NCBI GenBank assembly: GCA_022747635.1
Contig: JAKTNV010000003.1
Span: 93,350,790 to 93,414,789, forward strand
Direction of reading: 5' to 3'
DNA from: Hetaerina americana
Taxonomy: Eukaryota; Arthropoda; Insecta; Odonata; Calopterygidae
Length of the DNA stretch: 64,000 nucleotides
Of this stretch, positions 50,620-61,560 are shown one piece after another. The notes below the pieces were generated by a model that worked only from the letters and a program-made list of their open reading frames with translations, did no database searches and was not told the DNA's origin. How positions within the stretch are numbered: position 1 is the first letter of the stretch; each line of letters begins with the position of its first letter. The position numbers and the translations under genes are program-made.

Positions 50620-50895
50620 TCGGGAAAAAGGGAGAAAATCGGAATCGCTGCGAATCTCTGTGCCCGCTGCCTCGGAAAAGTTGATTCCGTCCGCGTGGTG
50701 AGGTTTAGGTGTGGTGCTGCTGCAGGAGAGGAAGCACGGAGATGAAAAGGACGGAAAAGGTTGAGGAGGAGGAAAATGAGAGGGTGGGAGTACGTCGGGC
50801 AGAGGGAGAAGGACGGCTTGGAGGGCGAGCGAGAACACGCGATATCGGGGATATAACTGCGAGAGTAGGAAAGAAGACGGGAGATAGTTTGTCAA
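50620..50895. other. G+A-rich island
   Basis: A purine-rich block that mirrors the C+T island about 100 bp upstream. The frames are Glu/Arg-rich on + and Ser/Pro-rich on minus. Confidence 0.7.
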
Positions 50896-51010
50896 GTGTC
50901 AACATCACGCTAGCTCAAGGGGGCTCATGCGCGTCTTGCAATCTTTACGGGCACATGATGGGGAGACATTTCGTTATATGTACTATCTGTGAGTGTAAAT
51001 ATATGCATAC

Positions 51011-51036
51011 AATATATGTATATATATATATATATT
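51011..51036. repeat. Short (TA)n tract
   Basis: An imperfect TA run that abuts the left arm of the foldback element. Confidence 0.85.
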
Positions 51037-51220
51037 AATGGGCTGACACAATATAACACAAATAGAATAGAATAGCAGCATTTAAAAGGACACTCACAAG
51101 AAGTGAGACTCACTTGAAGAAGGCCTCTGAGAGGGCCGAAAGCTCGAACAATTTACCGTGTGAGTGTCCTTTTAAATGTTGCTATTCTTTTCTATTTGCG
51201 TTATATTGTGTCAGCCCATT
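51037..51220. mobile_element. Foldback (hairpin) element with hammerhead-like loop
   Basis: Left arm 51037-51098 and right arm 51159-51220 are 62-bp inverted repeats with three mismatches; both outer ends carry AATGGGCTGACACA. The 60-bp loop holds a perfect small hairpin (AAGTGAG and CTCACTT around one A, 51101-51115). It is followed by GAAGA, a GC-rich stem region (GGCC to GGCC) and then CGAAAG. The order GA-n-GA, stem, GAAA is that of the hammerhead ribozyme core found in Penelope-like and related retroelements. The usual leading C is absent and I cannot complete stem III, so activity is doubtful. The trinucleotide ATT flanks both ends and may be a target duplication. TA repeats lie on both sides. 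A non-autonomous foldback transposon unrelated to ribozymes is the alternative. Confidence 0.75.
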
Positions 51221-51251
51221 ATTGTGCCGCTCATGTGAGTTTTTCCGTACA

Positions 51252-51254
<3 letters not shown>

Positions 51255-51339
<85 letters not shown>

Positions 51340-51341
51340 TT
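51255..51341. repeat. Long (TA)n microsatellite
   Basis: About 40 TA units with one GTA interruption near the right end, starting about 35 bp beyond the foldback element. Confidence 0.97.
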
Positions 51342-52600
51342 ATAGAGTAAATGCTGTTCCTGTTGCTCTCAAGCTAAAATCGTCTTGCGTTGCAAAACCT
51401 GCCGGTAAAAATATGGAGAGTTGCCTTAAATTTTTTGGACGATATTTAAAGTAGCCTTGTGCATTTTGGCAATAATAATCAATTTGGCACATTCTATGAA
51501 AATCCAAGTGAATTTTCCATAAGTTATCATATTTAAATTTTGCTAATCTCGTTCCTCCGTGGTGTGTTGCAACCAGGATATATTTTTAATGCCTCTATTT
51601 TCCTTGAAGTACGTACATGACTTTATGTTGAAGTAATGAAAATCAATCATTATCCTGTCATCTTGTGCAAATATGTCTATTTTTGACATTTATAGAGAAT
51701 ATATTAATTGTTTACAATTTTGTTTCAATAAAGATTGATCATTGCATAAAATAGCTTTAAAAATACTAAAACCATACCTGTACTACAAAGCAGAAACTGA
51801 AACGGAAAGTATCAAAGCTACTCATCAATTTTTAGAGAACCAGATACAATGAAATCAATGGGATATGTGAGGTGCGCTGTTAGAAGTCTAATAAAATGCT
51901 CATGTTACTTTACGGATCCTTTTTTTGAAATATTTGTGAAACAACTAACATATGAAACATTTTTAAAGTGTATATTTTTTTCGTGTTCATTTTTGATTTT
52001 CCATTCAATTTTAATCACTAGAAAATAATTGGACTGCGAGAAAGCACTGAACTCGAAAGTTTTACTGCAACAACAAGCGTAAGCCTTTTTATGTTAACTT
52101 AGGCACGTGAATTACTTTAGCCATCATTTACTCATTCATTTCTCTTCCTAAAAAGAAGCCACCGTCGTTTCTAAGTGCCTCCATGGCACGAGAACTGTAG
52201 ATTTTAGCCCAGTACGTACTCAAAATAGCCTTTTCCACGGTTGAGGGGGTGGATAAAATATGCGGAGGGAGAGAGCAGGAGGATATAACTGACATTTAGT
52301 CCATTCCCTTTCTTGACCATGAAAGCGATCCTTTTACAGGCCGGACCGAGGTCCGTTTATTTGCAAATGCTTCATTATATGGGTTGGCAGATATACGGAG
52401 CCTGATAGCCTCCATTTCGGCTAAAACTAACCCGCGTGGCATTTCTTTATATCTTTCGTCCACTAAGCTCAACCGTATATTTTCATTTTCATTGAAACTG
52501 GTGAAAACAATTGCCTTTTAGCATGGTGACGCGGGTGCGAATTAACGGAAGGGTAATTTTGTATTCTCAATTGCTTCGGCGAAAAAATCCCGCCCTTTTC
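51342..52600. other. AT-rich non-genic DNA
   Basis: No gene, RNA or repeat is recognised in this stretch. Confidence 0.6.
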
Positions 52601-52619
52601 GCTCTCCATGTTGCCGCCT

Positions 52620-52770
52620 CATGCCATTTTTGCCCTCCTCCTCCCCTGCCCATCCCCCTCCCCACCCTGACGCGCAAGTCTTTTTTTTTCTTTTGGCACT
52701 CGGCACCCTTTTACTTCCTCACCACCGCGCTCCACCCTCAAAACATCTTGTCGTCGTCCCTATCTCTTTC
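52620..52770. other. C+T-rich island
   Basis: A short pyrimidine-rich block. The 87- and 102-codon frames over it are in different registers and unassigned. Confidence 0.6.
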
Positions 52771-52979
52771 GCCCCTTTTATTCGTGGAATCGCTCTCATT
52801 AGACGACTATATTCTTTAATCGATAAAAATGGCCACCGGAGGACGCTCGTGTTCATCACTAGTCCCTCTCCTTCCCACTCGTAGTTTCCGCTGTCCTGTC
52901 CCTCCACGCATGCGCCGCGGGCAATGCCAGAAGGTGTCCCAGTTAAAGGTTTGATCCCCCACACCGAACCTTCCGTCTA

Positions 52980-53235
52980 ACGCGAGAGATGAAGGTTGAT
53001 GGGCTTATTTTGAACGGTGGGAGGTAGGGGGCGATGCGAAAGGCGTGAGAGATGGGTAGGTAGGGTGTAATAGACGACGAAATAGGATAAGGCGGACGGG
53101 GAATGAGATAAGGACGAGATGAAAATGTAGGGCGGATAGGAGAAGGTTGGGTATGGGATTTGAGGGAAGCGGAAGGGGCGAGGATGTGGGTGGGTTTAGG
53201 GGGAGAAAGCTTCAAGCCGAACGTCAGGGAGAGTT
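52980..53235. other. G+A-rich island
   Basis: A purine-rich + strand block, again downstream of a C+T-rich block. The 112-codon minus frame is Ser/Pro-rich and compositional. Confidence 0.65.
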
Positions 53236-53539
53236 GGTAAACGGTGAAGACGGGAAGTAAGAGAATAGAAAGGAAAACCAAGCCAAGTAGAGTGAAGTTA
53301 AAATATAGTAGATTATTTTCCCATTTAATTGACTCTGGATCGGAAAAATCAGCAGATAATCGAGGACATCAGGGCTCAAAACTGTTGTGTTGCTGCCTCA
53401 AGACAATCAATCAATCATACGGTGAATTTTGAGTTATTTGTGTTATTTAGTTTAGTACGAGAATCGATGCTTTGGACGGGAAAGTATTTCTTTGATTGTT
53501 TCCAAGTGGTGTTCCACCTTTGATTAATGCGTTGATTTA

Positions 53540-54400
53540 TAGAATATCTGCGGTAAGAAAATTACAGAGAGCTGAAGAAAATTTCAAGAAAACATGGGTT
53601 GAACCCTTAATGAATGCCATTAAAGCAACATATGAAAAAAATACGATAGGTGTAAGAGTAAATGAACTTTGGGGTTACTTGTTTGATAATAAGCATGGCG
53701 TGAAACATGGAAGGGTAATTTTAACGTGACTGTTCAAAATGTCAATAAATAAATGTTAAAGAGATATAATCATGGATAAGGCCAGGCTTGGTACTTAGAA
53801 GTGTAAATGCAACCTTACTTGCACGTGCCAAAGATGCAGTATTTCTAACTGTGGGTCCAGCAGGTAGCCCTAAAGGCTTTCAATTATGTAATTTTGTGAA
53901 TGAAATTATGACTAAATTTTTAAAAACGAAATCAGTTCTGTTCGCAAGGATAATTGTCAATATTGTTAAATCGGGTTATACTCGTATTGAAGATTCATTA
54001 GCCTGTTATCTGCTCTGTATTATTTTCTATACTTTCTCGTGCCAGAGGGTTTAACGAAGTACTTACTGAGCGATCACAAATGGTAAAAGAACTGAAGGAG
54101 TGATGGTTCTTGTATATTTCGGAAGAAAGTTAGTAAGCAAGTAGAATGGATGAGTTGTTTAAATGGCCTGTAGAAATATTGTTTGTATTATGTAGAATGT
54201 ATGCAAAAAATATTTGACTTAGGTAGCAATTATTGGCGGTAGAGTACTCTTCCCTAAATCATTATATGGAAGTGAAATTTGGGTATATCAGAATAAGTAT
54301 ACAATATTAACTAAATGCAGTGTGTATGAGGTACTTGAGAAGTGTTTGAAATAAAAACATTAGAAATGAGGTGATGGGTAGATCATGTAAAATTTACTGT
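53540..54400 (+). mobile_element. Decayed non-LTR retrotransposon (LINE) reverse transcriptase fragment
   Basis: RT landmarks appear in the correct order but in broken frames. At 53652-53711 the frame reads VRVN then GVKHG, which matches the family pattern of V-VN followed by F-I-GV-QG. It continues as ILT*LFKMSINK, corresponding to LSP-LLFN-FIN with a stop in place of Pro. After a frame change, VNATLLARAKDAVFL (to 53847) aligns with the catalytic YADD region, but the Asp pair is damaged (AKD). SPKGFQLCNFVNEI and KTKSVLF follow, like the region after YADD. LYGSEIW at 54262-54282 and NIRNEVM at 54356-54376 are typical of the C-terminal part of LINE polymerases. Stops, at least two frame changes and the lost catalytic residue show it is inactive. 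The endonuclease and earlier RT blocks are not recognisable. The LINE clade cannot be told from this fragment. Confidence 0.85.
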
Positions 54401-55915
54401 ATTCTGTGCGCATGTGATTATTTTAACGTGTTACATACTATCTAAACAATATTATTTATAATGTATTTTCAGAATAGTCGAGACCATATTAGTAGACAGT
54501 TTCAATCAGAAGGAATGCTATCAAGCAAGCCAGAATCGGATCATTCTGTCTCAGTCCTCATTCGAGGCCCAATTATATTTTATTTTAATGATGTTAACAA
54601 CAGCATTGATAACTTTGGTTATACTCTTCCTCATCCTTTGGCCCCTTCTGCAATATTTCTTTGCTACGTCTTACCTTAACTCATTTTCAATCAAAACTTT
54701 ATAAGAATGTTTGAATTGTTGCACATTAAAATATTTTGGAGATAAAGTGAAATAACGAGGTTCTGGCTTAATTAACTAGTGAAGGCTCCTGAAGTTATTG
54801 GAAAAAGAATAGACTACGTCATAATTATTTTCATGTTTTTTATCAGCTAGATTGAAGGCAAATAATTTGAATAGTCTATATTTCAATAAATACGTTTTTT
54901 CCGCCATTTGTTATGAATTTTTGATAATCTACCCTCAACTCCTTAATCCTTATCTATTTTTTTTCTGTTTCACTTAGTTCATGAACCTTATCGTGTATCC
55001 AGCGATGTGAATATTTTTATTTTAAAAAATTCTAAATTGGCGAAGAAGACACGTTTTGAGAAGTTTTTCTTAGCGTAACTACTAATGAATATTTGTAAAT
55101 TCCCGAGCAGTAGATTTTTGATAAGCTTTGAGAAAGAGAGATGATAATGATGCTCGCGGATAAAGAAGGACAAATGAAAGAGATGGAAACGCTTGTTAAA
55201 TATAATGGTAGGTAAACTATAAGATTTCAAGGAACTTCAGGCAAGGTCCTTTTTTATATGCGCGGCGTCTGAAAACGATTTGAATATCATATTTGAAAAC
55301 ATGAATTAAAACAGGACTTAAAAATAAAATAATTATTAAAATATTGATAAACATGGCCCTTCCGTTGAAGATTAATAACTGTGTTATCTGTTTCATATTA
55401 TTTTTATAACTTCCTCGTGCCAGCTGTCTTAATGAACCTAAATTTTATACATTTGTTAAAAAAATAAAAAAATAAGATGTATGTTGCATCAGGTAGGCTT
55501 TTTATTTCCAAAATTTAAAATGATATAGTTGATATCATTAACTAAAACGGAATAGACTGAGTTTACTATCGGAAATCGGTTCGGAATTCATGTCAGGCGT
55601 CAAGGTAATGAAAACAAGTGCTAACAACTCACAAATAAAACATAATTTCTATAATGCATAAAGTATACGTTGATAATTCTATTTAGTATACTATTTGACC
55701 ATACTCGCAATATGCTTTTTATGACCCAAAGGAAAAGGATACTCATATCATTGTCATGTGATCCATTTAAAATAAATCATTCCATTCTAATGGATTGACC
55801 GATTTAAATCAGTGATCGATAGTTGGAAATCTTTTTCACGTCGAGTCGGGAATAAGAAGGTGGGGAAAATGAAATTAAAAACTATTGCAGATACTTATTT
55901 TCGAAGTATTCTGAA
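54401..55915. other. AT-rich non-genic DNA
   Basis: No gene is called. The 72-codon + frame at 54461-54679 follows the LINE remnant but shows no RT or tail motif that I recognise. Confidence 0.55.
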
Positions 55916-55924
55916 ATGTGAACT

Positions 55925-56215
55925 AGGAAGTGTTGAGAGAAGAGAGAGGCAAGGGGGGAGGATTACATGTGAAAAGAAAGCGGTGGGACTTGTTGATTAG
56001 CATCTTCCTGCCACTTGATCCTTCCACCCCTTCCATGGAGAATAAGGAGGGGATTGGAAGTGAGGATGGGGGGACGAGAGTTTGTGAGATTGTGGGCCCT
56101 GATAGAAATCCAAAAGAGGTCGTGGGCGCGCGCGAGCGTGTGAGGGTGGTGGTAGGTGGGCGGTCTTCTTGGGGGTTAGGAGCATGAGGGGGTGGAGGAG
56201 AGAAGACGTCGGCAT
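55925..56215. other. G+A-rich island with alternating GC run
   Basis: A purine-rich + strand. Near 56126-56140 there is an alternating GCGCGCGCG stretch with Z-DNA potential. The frames on both strands are compositional. Confidence 0.65.
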
Positions 56216-56630
56216 TAGCCGAGAGGAGAAAATGAAATGAAGAATTTTCCCCGGAGCTCCTCGGGCTGAGCTTCGTTAGATGGAGCGGAGCGGGATGGAG
56301 GAAACGCGAGAGGAGAATTCTTTTCACCTTTGATCTCTCGAGTTGTCATGGTGACTCCGCCCGAGGTAAAGCATGAATTCCTCTTCGCTAGAATAGCTTT
56401 TCGTGCGGCACGCTCCGGGTCAAACAAATGAGATACGGAGAGCGATGCTTGATTAGAGGAGGTGCCTTCCCTGCTCGCTCTCTCTTTCCACCTTACTGTT
56501 TCCACCACTCCCCGCCCCTCTCCTCCCTAAGGCGAGGCGTCGTCCTCGCCTCATTCCCTTCTCGTGAAATTGATGGACCCAGCCCACAAAGCTGGAAAGT
56601 CCCCCAATTGACTTGAGCTCGTGCGAAAGA
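56216..56630. other. Balanced-GC block with a short C+T patch
   Basis: GC-balanced DNA with a pyrimidine-rich patch at about 56460-56535. Open frames on both strands are unassigned. Confidence 0.45.
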
Positions 56631-58735
56631 AGCTATCTTTTTGAGAAAAAAATAAGAGGGAATAGCCCCGCGGAGTTGGGATCTAGAGTTAATCTGACCG
56701 AGGGAATGATTTTGGTTTGGAATAACTTACGCGTACGCTTTGAAAACGGCTCAGCGTTCCTTCAAATAAAAGTTTTTTGTGGTTTCCCTATGTTTTTTGC
56801 TAAGCTTAACAAACTGGCAATTCAAGCCAGTAGCAGTGTCTCCTTCTTTCTCGTCTTGGCTGTAATGACCTCAGGAGAAACACATTCATGGTTGCTTCTG
56901 AATTCGGAACCTCAATCCCACCACGCATAGGGTGTCATTTATCTTTCAGGGCAAACAAGAGACTCAAGAAAATGATAGCAGGAATGATGTAAGTGAGATA
57001 CCTTCCGAACACATGCACACATTTGTTCTCTTGGAAGTCAGATGGTGTTTTGCTTTTACTATTCACGTTTTGCATGTATTACAGGATTCTTTGTGGTGAG
57101 AAAACCTAGTTGAAAAGGTATTCTAAATATGCTGCTTGAGAAGAAAACACCTTGTAGGTTTAAATGAAATAGGTAATTTAGTAATTCCACACGCACAAAA
57201 AGTTTGTCCGGAATCACTAAGTTTCTTATTTTATTTCAATATTTTGTGTAAATTCCATTAAATTACGCCGTAGATAACAAATTACCTTGTTTGTCATGAA
57301 AATCTGGATAAATTATTGGATGAATGGGTAAAATAGGTCATTGGCAACAATTTATGATTTTGAATTCAGTTGGAATTTGGGTCCCAGAAATTTTTGTGTG
57401 GCAAGAACAGCAGTGCATAAATTTATGAAAAGCTGCACCTTGGGGAACACCACGGAAATAGAAGGCGGTATCTTACAAATAACAGGCAATGCAGGGAGGT
57501 TACACGGTCCGTTAATTCCACTAGTGACGTAATCCTACGGATTCTTTATCAATTTAAATTTATTTTCAGCCGATTTAATTGTTTTTTTTTTAATTTATAC
57601 AAGAATTAAGAAGATAACTAAACATTATATGCAAAAGTACAGCCCTTTGGAGACAATAAATATTGATTCTATTGACAAAGAACAACAATGAAACAAACAC
57701 CTGTTTAATATACTAATGCTGCCAGCTTAATCTACCATTTTCACGTTATTGATAATAAAGTTAAAAAAAATGCTAAGTTATACCTATATCTGTATGATAA
57801 AAATCAAGGCTTGATCTTTTTTCAAATGAAATGCTTTTCACCAAAGATATAGGTACAATAGATTTGAGAAGATTTGAATGAAATATATTATTGGAAAAAC
57901 GCAGATTCAAATGTAAATCATTTATAACCCCAAAAAGAGCAAAATGTATCGTGCAACGCCGTGCATTATTTATCATATTTGTTAATTATACTATTCATTG
58001 CCTTATAAATGAATATCATCTCTAAATCCACTTTGTTTTCGGCGCTCTACTAGGGAAAACTCCTTAGTCCAAATTTGATTAAGCTTTGGATGCCCGATAT
58101 TTTTAAGCAAAAAAAACACTTTACAATCTGCTATTTATAAATTAGTGTTATTAATTATATATATTTGCATTAGTTAAAGACAAATTATTTCTTTTTGATG
58201 AGCTAGAACCCTGGAATTTATTTGCCCAACAAAACTGACTTTAGACTATTAGATTGTCCTAGTTCAACCCTTTCGTACTTCATCCTTCCCGAGTCATCAG
58301 CAATACGGGTTAAGTTGATCTAATTCAAGCCCTAATTAAATTGCAAAGTGTTAATCTATTTAAATTGCCTGAACTAGGAGCATTGCATTATTTAAGTGGA
58401 AACGTAATACTGTTTTTCTTTAGCCTTGCGCTGATTTCCAGGCGCAGAACGAAACTGCGCAGAAGCCTGTATGGGAAGTGGCGCAATTGGAAGTCAAATA
58501 ATGAGTTATCCTACCCCACAAATAGTGGGATCTCCATTATTATTCGGAATATGGTTTCTCATCACCTGGTAATCGTCACTAAATCAACCTGGATCGGGAA
58601 AAAATCACCTATCGATGAGATTACACCATCTTGACATTTTTCACACATCTTATATTCAGGGTAATAGAGAGGGCAAAGTGCACCGAGGATTTAAGTCTAG
58701 TGATCTTCATTTTTTTTCGAGATTTTTATTTCGAA
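56631..58735. other. AT-rich non-genic DNA
   Basis: No gene, RNA or repeat is recognised. Short + frames near 56613, 57341 and 58341 have no domain that I know. Confidence 0.6.
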
Positions 58736-58739
58736 AGAC

Positions 58740-59240
58740 TAAAACGCATTTCAGCTGTTGCTGCGGGACTGCGGTTTTGCGGCGCCGTGCCGTTAAGAGG
58801 AATGTGCCCCTTCGTATATGGGCGCCTTGGAATTTACGGCATGGCGAGGAGGCGCCTTTATTGCCACTCCCACTCACTCACCCCTCCCCCACCAATCCCC
58901 AACCCTATCCCCCACCGCCCTTGCCTTCTTTCCTCCCCTTTGCCCTCCCTCCTCACCCAAACCCCCGCTCTTCCTGCCCCCGGGAAGCCCCGCCGCGCAC
59001 GTCCCTCTCCCCCTGACCACCGTCGGGCCCCGGCTCCCTTGCCGGGAAAAGGCCCGCCCGCCCGCTCCTCTCGGCCGCCGATAAATTCGGCCCGAGGCAA
59101 TCGGAATCGTTTTGTGCATGTGCTTTGGAGCTTCTCCCGAGTGCTTCCAACTGCCGCCTCCTCCGCTACTCCTTTGCTCCGATTGCTTTGGGGAAAGGGG
59201 CTAAGGAGCATAGCGGGGCCATCCCCGTGTGCATTTCGGG
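58740..59240. other. GC-rich, CpG-containing island with a C+T core
   Basis: The flanks are GC-balanced with repeated GGCGCC hexamers, and the core (58860-59030) is C+T-rich. Frames up to 205 codons overlap on both strands. A promoter-type CpG island is possible, but no TATA, initiator or exon was identified. Confidence 0.5.
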
Positions 59241-61015
59241 CGCCTTAGGTCGAGATCACTTTCGCCATTCACTCTTTAAGTGCTCCAAGCCTTAAGAGAT
59301 TGGAGCGGGGATGTCTTTTACCTTTAAATTTTAAAAAGGATCCTGGGGCTACCCATGAAGTTCGCTGGAATAGGCAGAGAAATGGGTTGCGCGATGGCCC
59401 TTTTGCAAGGAATCCTGAAGAATATCCAAGTAAGTGTGAATCCGAATGTCAAATAATTTGTATTTACGTCATCTATACAAAATGAGTTTGACGAAAATTT
59501 AGTATATGTGCGGAAATTCGAGTATTCATTCCTTTAGAATCTTGGATATCGACTTTGTTATATCCTGCGCCACTTACGAGCTTTCCTGCAGCCTGAACTT
59601 TTACAATAATAATGGATAATTAACATCGTTGAATTGGGAGAGTACTTCAGTTTGAGCGATTATTTCTCCAAATAAGTTAAGTTGAGATAGAAGCAGGAAA
59701 TGCTAAACTTGCAATCTGAAACACGCTTCATTCCCACTAAGACATTCGTAAATATTCAGTGTGCCGACGGAATTACGTGATCCACTACCTGGTTGTAATT
59801 AGATTCACGTTTTACGTGTATTCAAGTGAGACTTTGTGCACTGGAAACAGTAGCTTCCCTCGGGTAGTTAAATGTTTAATTTATCTCTCTGTGCTGTAGG
59901 TACATATTTTTCTACACTTTATAAACAGCCGGTACATTTTATTCAACGAGGATGAAATCTCATAAAATCGATTTTCATCATTCCCCATCATTAGGAACTA
60001 AAATTCCACGTATTTATCACTCGAGGAGTCAGCTAAAACCCATGTGAGAAGGGAGCTCATCTCCGTATGGGCACTCTAAAGAATACCCTTTAGGGCGTCA
60101 TTTATTCACGAGTCATTTTGCAAGCGAAACGTACAGGTATTACCTCGCCCGATGTTTGACAATGGCATTAGTTCTCTTCATGATCCTCATACCAATTTCA
60201 TATTTTCACATGCTTACTAAGTTTATTTAAAAGGTTTGATTGAATTATTAAAAGCAAGAACAATTGTTTCACGCGAATGCATATCAGTCTGAATCATTTT
60301 TTTTGGTGACCAACCTTTACTCCTCTTTCTTAATCCTACCCACGTAAGCATTTGTTTCCTCTTTCAATGCAGGGTAATACTGCAACCTATTTGGTTAGCA
60401 AAGATATATAAAGCATCTAACGTCATTTGCTAAAATAGATCTTATGTTTTCCTATTAGCACTATTACTTTACCATATTTCGGAATGATTACTCTGAGTAG
60501 TATTGCATATACGTGTAACATTAGTTTCCTTATGTTGTCATATCCTCCAAATGGCGAGTAAAAAAAGTCATTTCATTCGTGTAGCAGCATTTTAGAGTGA
60601 ATAAAACCCAAGTTGAGCGTATGATTGATTCCGTCACTAAGCACTTTAATATGACAATATCACAGGAATGTGTTGATCAAAAAATCAAATTGTGTGAAGT
60701 ACAAATTTATTTTTTTCACACATACCCTTTACATAAAAAGACTGGGTAAAATATAATTTTTTCGTCATATCATTATTTTCTTCTTGATGATAAAAACATT
60801 TGCCAGTAATTGAGAGTTTAAGCTTTCCAATTTAGAGCCCTTGCACATTGAAAGCATTGATTAATCAGTTTCGAGATCACGTATTCCATTTCCATTCCCA
60901 ATGCATTTACTGAAATACAAGTCAGGTGAACGTCTAGTGCTAGGAGCATGCAATGAGTGAAGAATATGACGTTAGGGGTGGATCCATGGCCTCTATATCT
61001 CCTCAAGAAGACAGT
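59241..61015. other. AT-rich spacer
   Basis: No gene is called. A consensus-like 5' splice site (CAA followed by GTAAGTG, 59427-59436) ends a short open stretch, without other support. Confidence 0.5.
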
Positions 61016-61024
61016 TTGATCTGT

Positions 61025-61430
61025 TTGTGTGTCCCTCCCTCCCACTATTTTCCTTTGTTTCCCCAACCCTCCCCGACCTCTGGATCCCCTCCCGGTGTTC
61101 CGCGAGCGATACTCCTCTCAAGATCATTGATCCCGTGGCCCTATCCGCGCGCACGACAGCCCACCCTCACCCACCCCCACCCCCTCCTCCCCCGCCCCAC
61201 TCTCCCGCTCGCTCAGCCAGAGACGCAATTTCCGCTTCGATCACTTCCGGACGCGCTCCCCTCTTTCCACTCCTCCTTCTTCAGCCACCAACCTCCACAC
61301 GCATTTTTCTTTCCCCCGTCCCTTACCTTCCCAGCACAATACAAGAAACCTGGTCTCCTTCCCCCCTCCTTCCCCAGCCGCGCCCCTCCCCCACCGATAT
61401 CTACTCCTCTCGAAGAACGAACTCTCTGGG
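61025..61430. other. C+T-rich island
   Basis: Strong pyrimidine skew with 153- and 179-codon + frames in different registers and an 88-codon minus frame. None is favoured. Confidence 0.75.
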
Positions 61431-61494
61431 TCCAAGACTCAATGGCGCGCGGCAGTTCCCCCACTCTTGGCGTATCCAATGTCCGTGAGTGATT

Positions 61495-61560
61495 TTTGGA
61501 AAAGGGGAGAAAGAGAGAGAGAGGGGGAGGACGGGGGGAGGGTGAGCAGAAAGAGAGCCA
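61495..61560. other. G+A-rich island with (GA)n and G runs
   Basis: A short purine block with GAGAGAGAGAG followed by G runs at 61523-61542, so it has G-quadruplex potential. It mirrors the C+T island upstream. Confidence 0.65.

Noticed and set aside
58631..59248. 205-codon + frame in a GC-rich island
   Set aside because: Several opposing frames are equally open, and the Pro/Arg-rich core is compositional.
59300..59436. Short open stretch ending in a good 5' splice site (CAA then GTAAGTG)
   Set aside because: The frame starts only at TTG, has no matching 3' splice site or domain, and single donor matches are frequent by chance.
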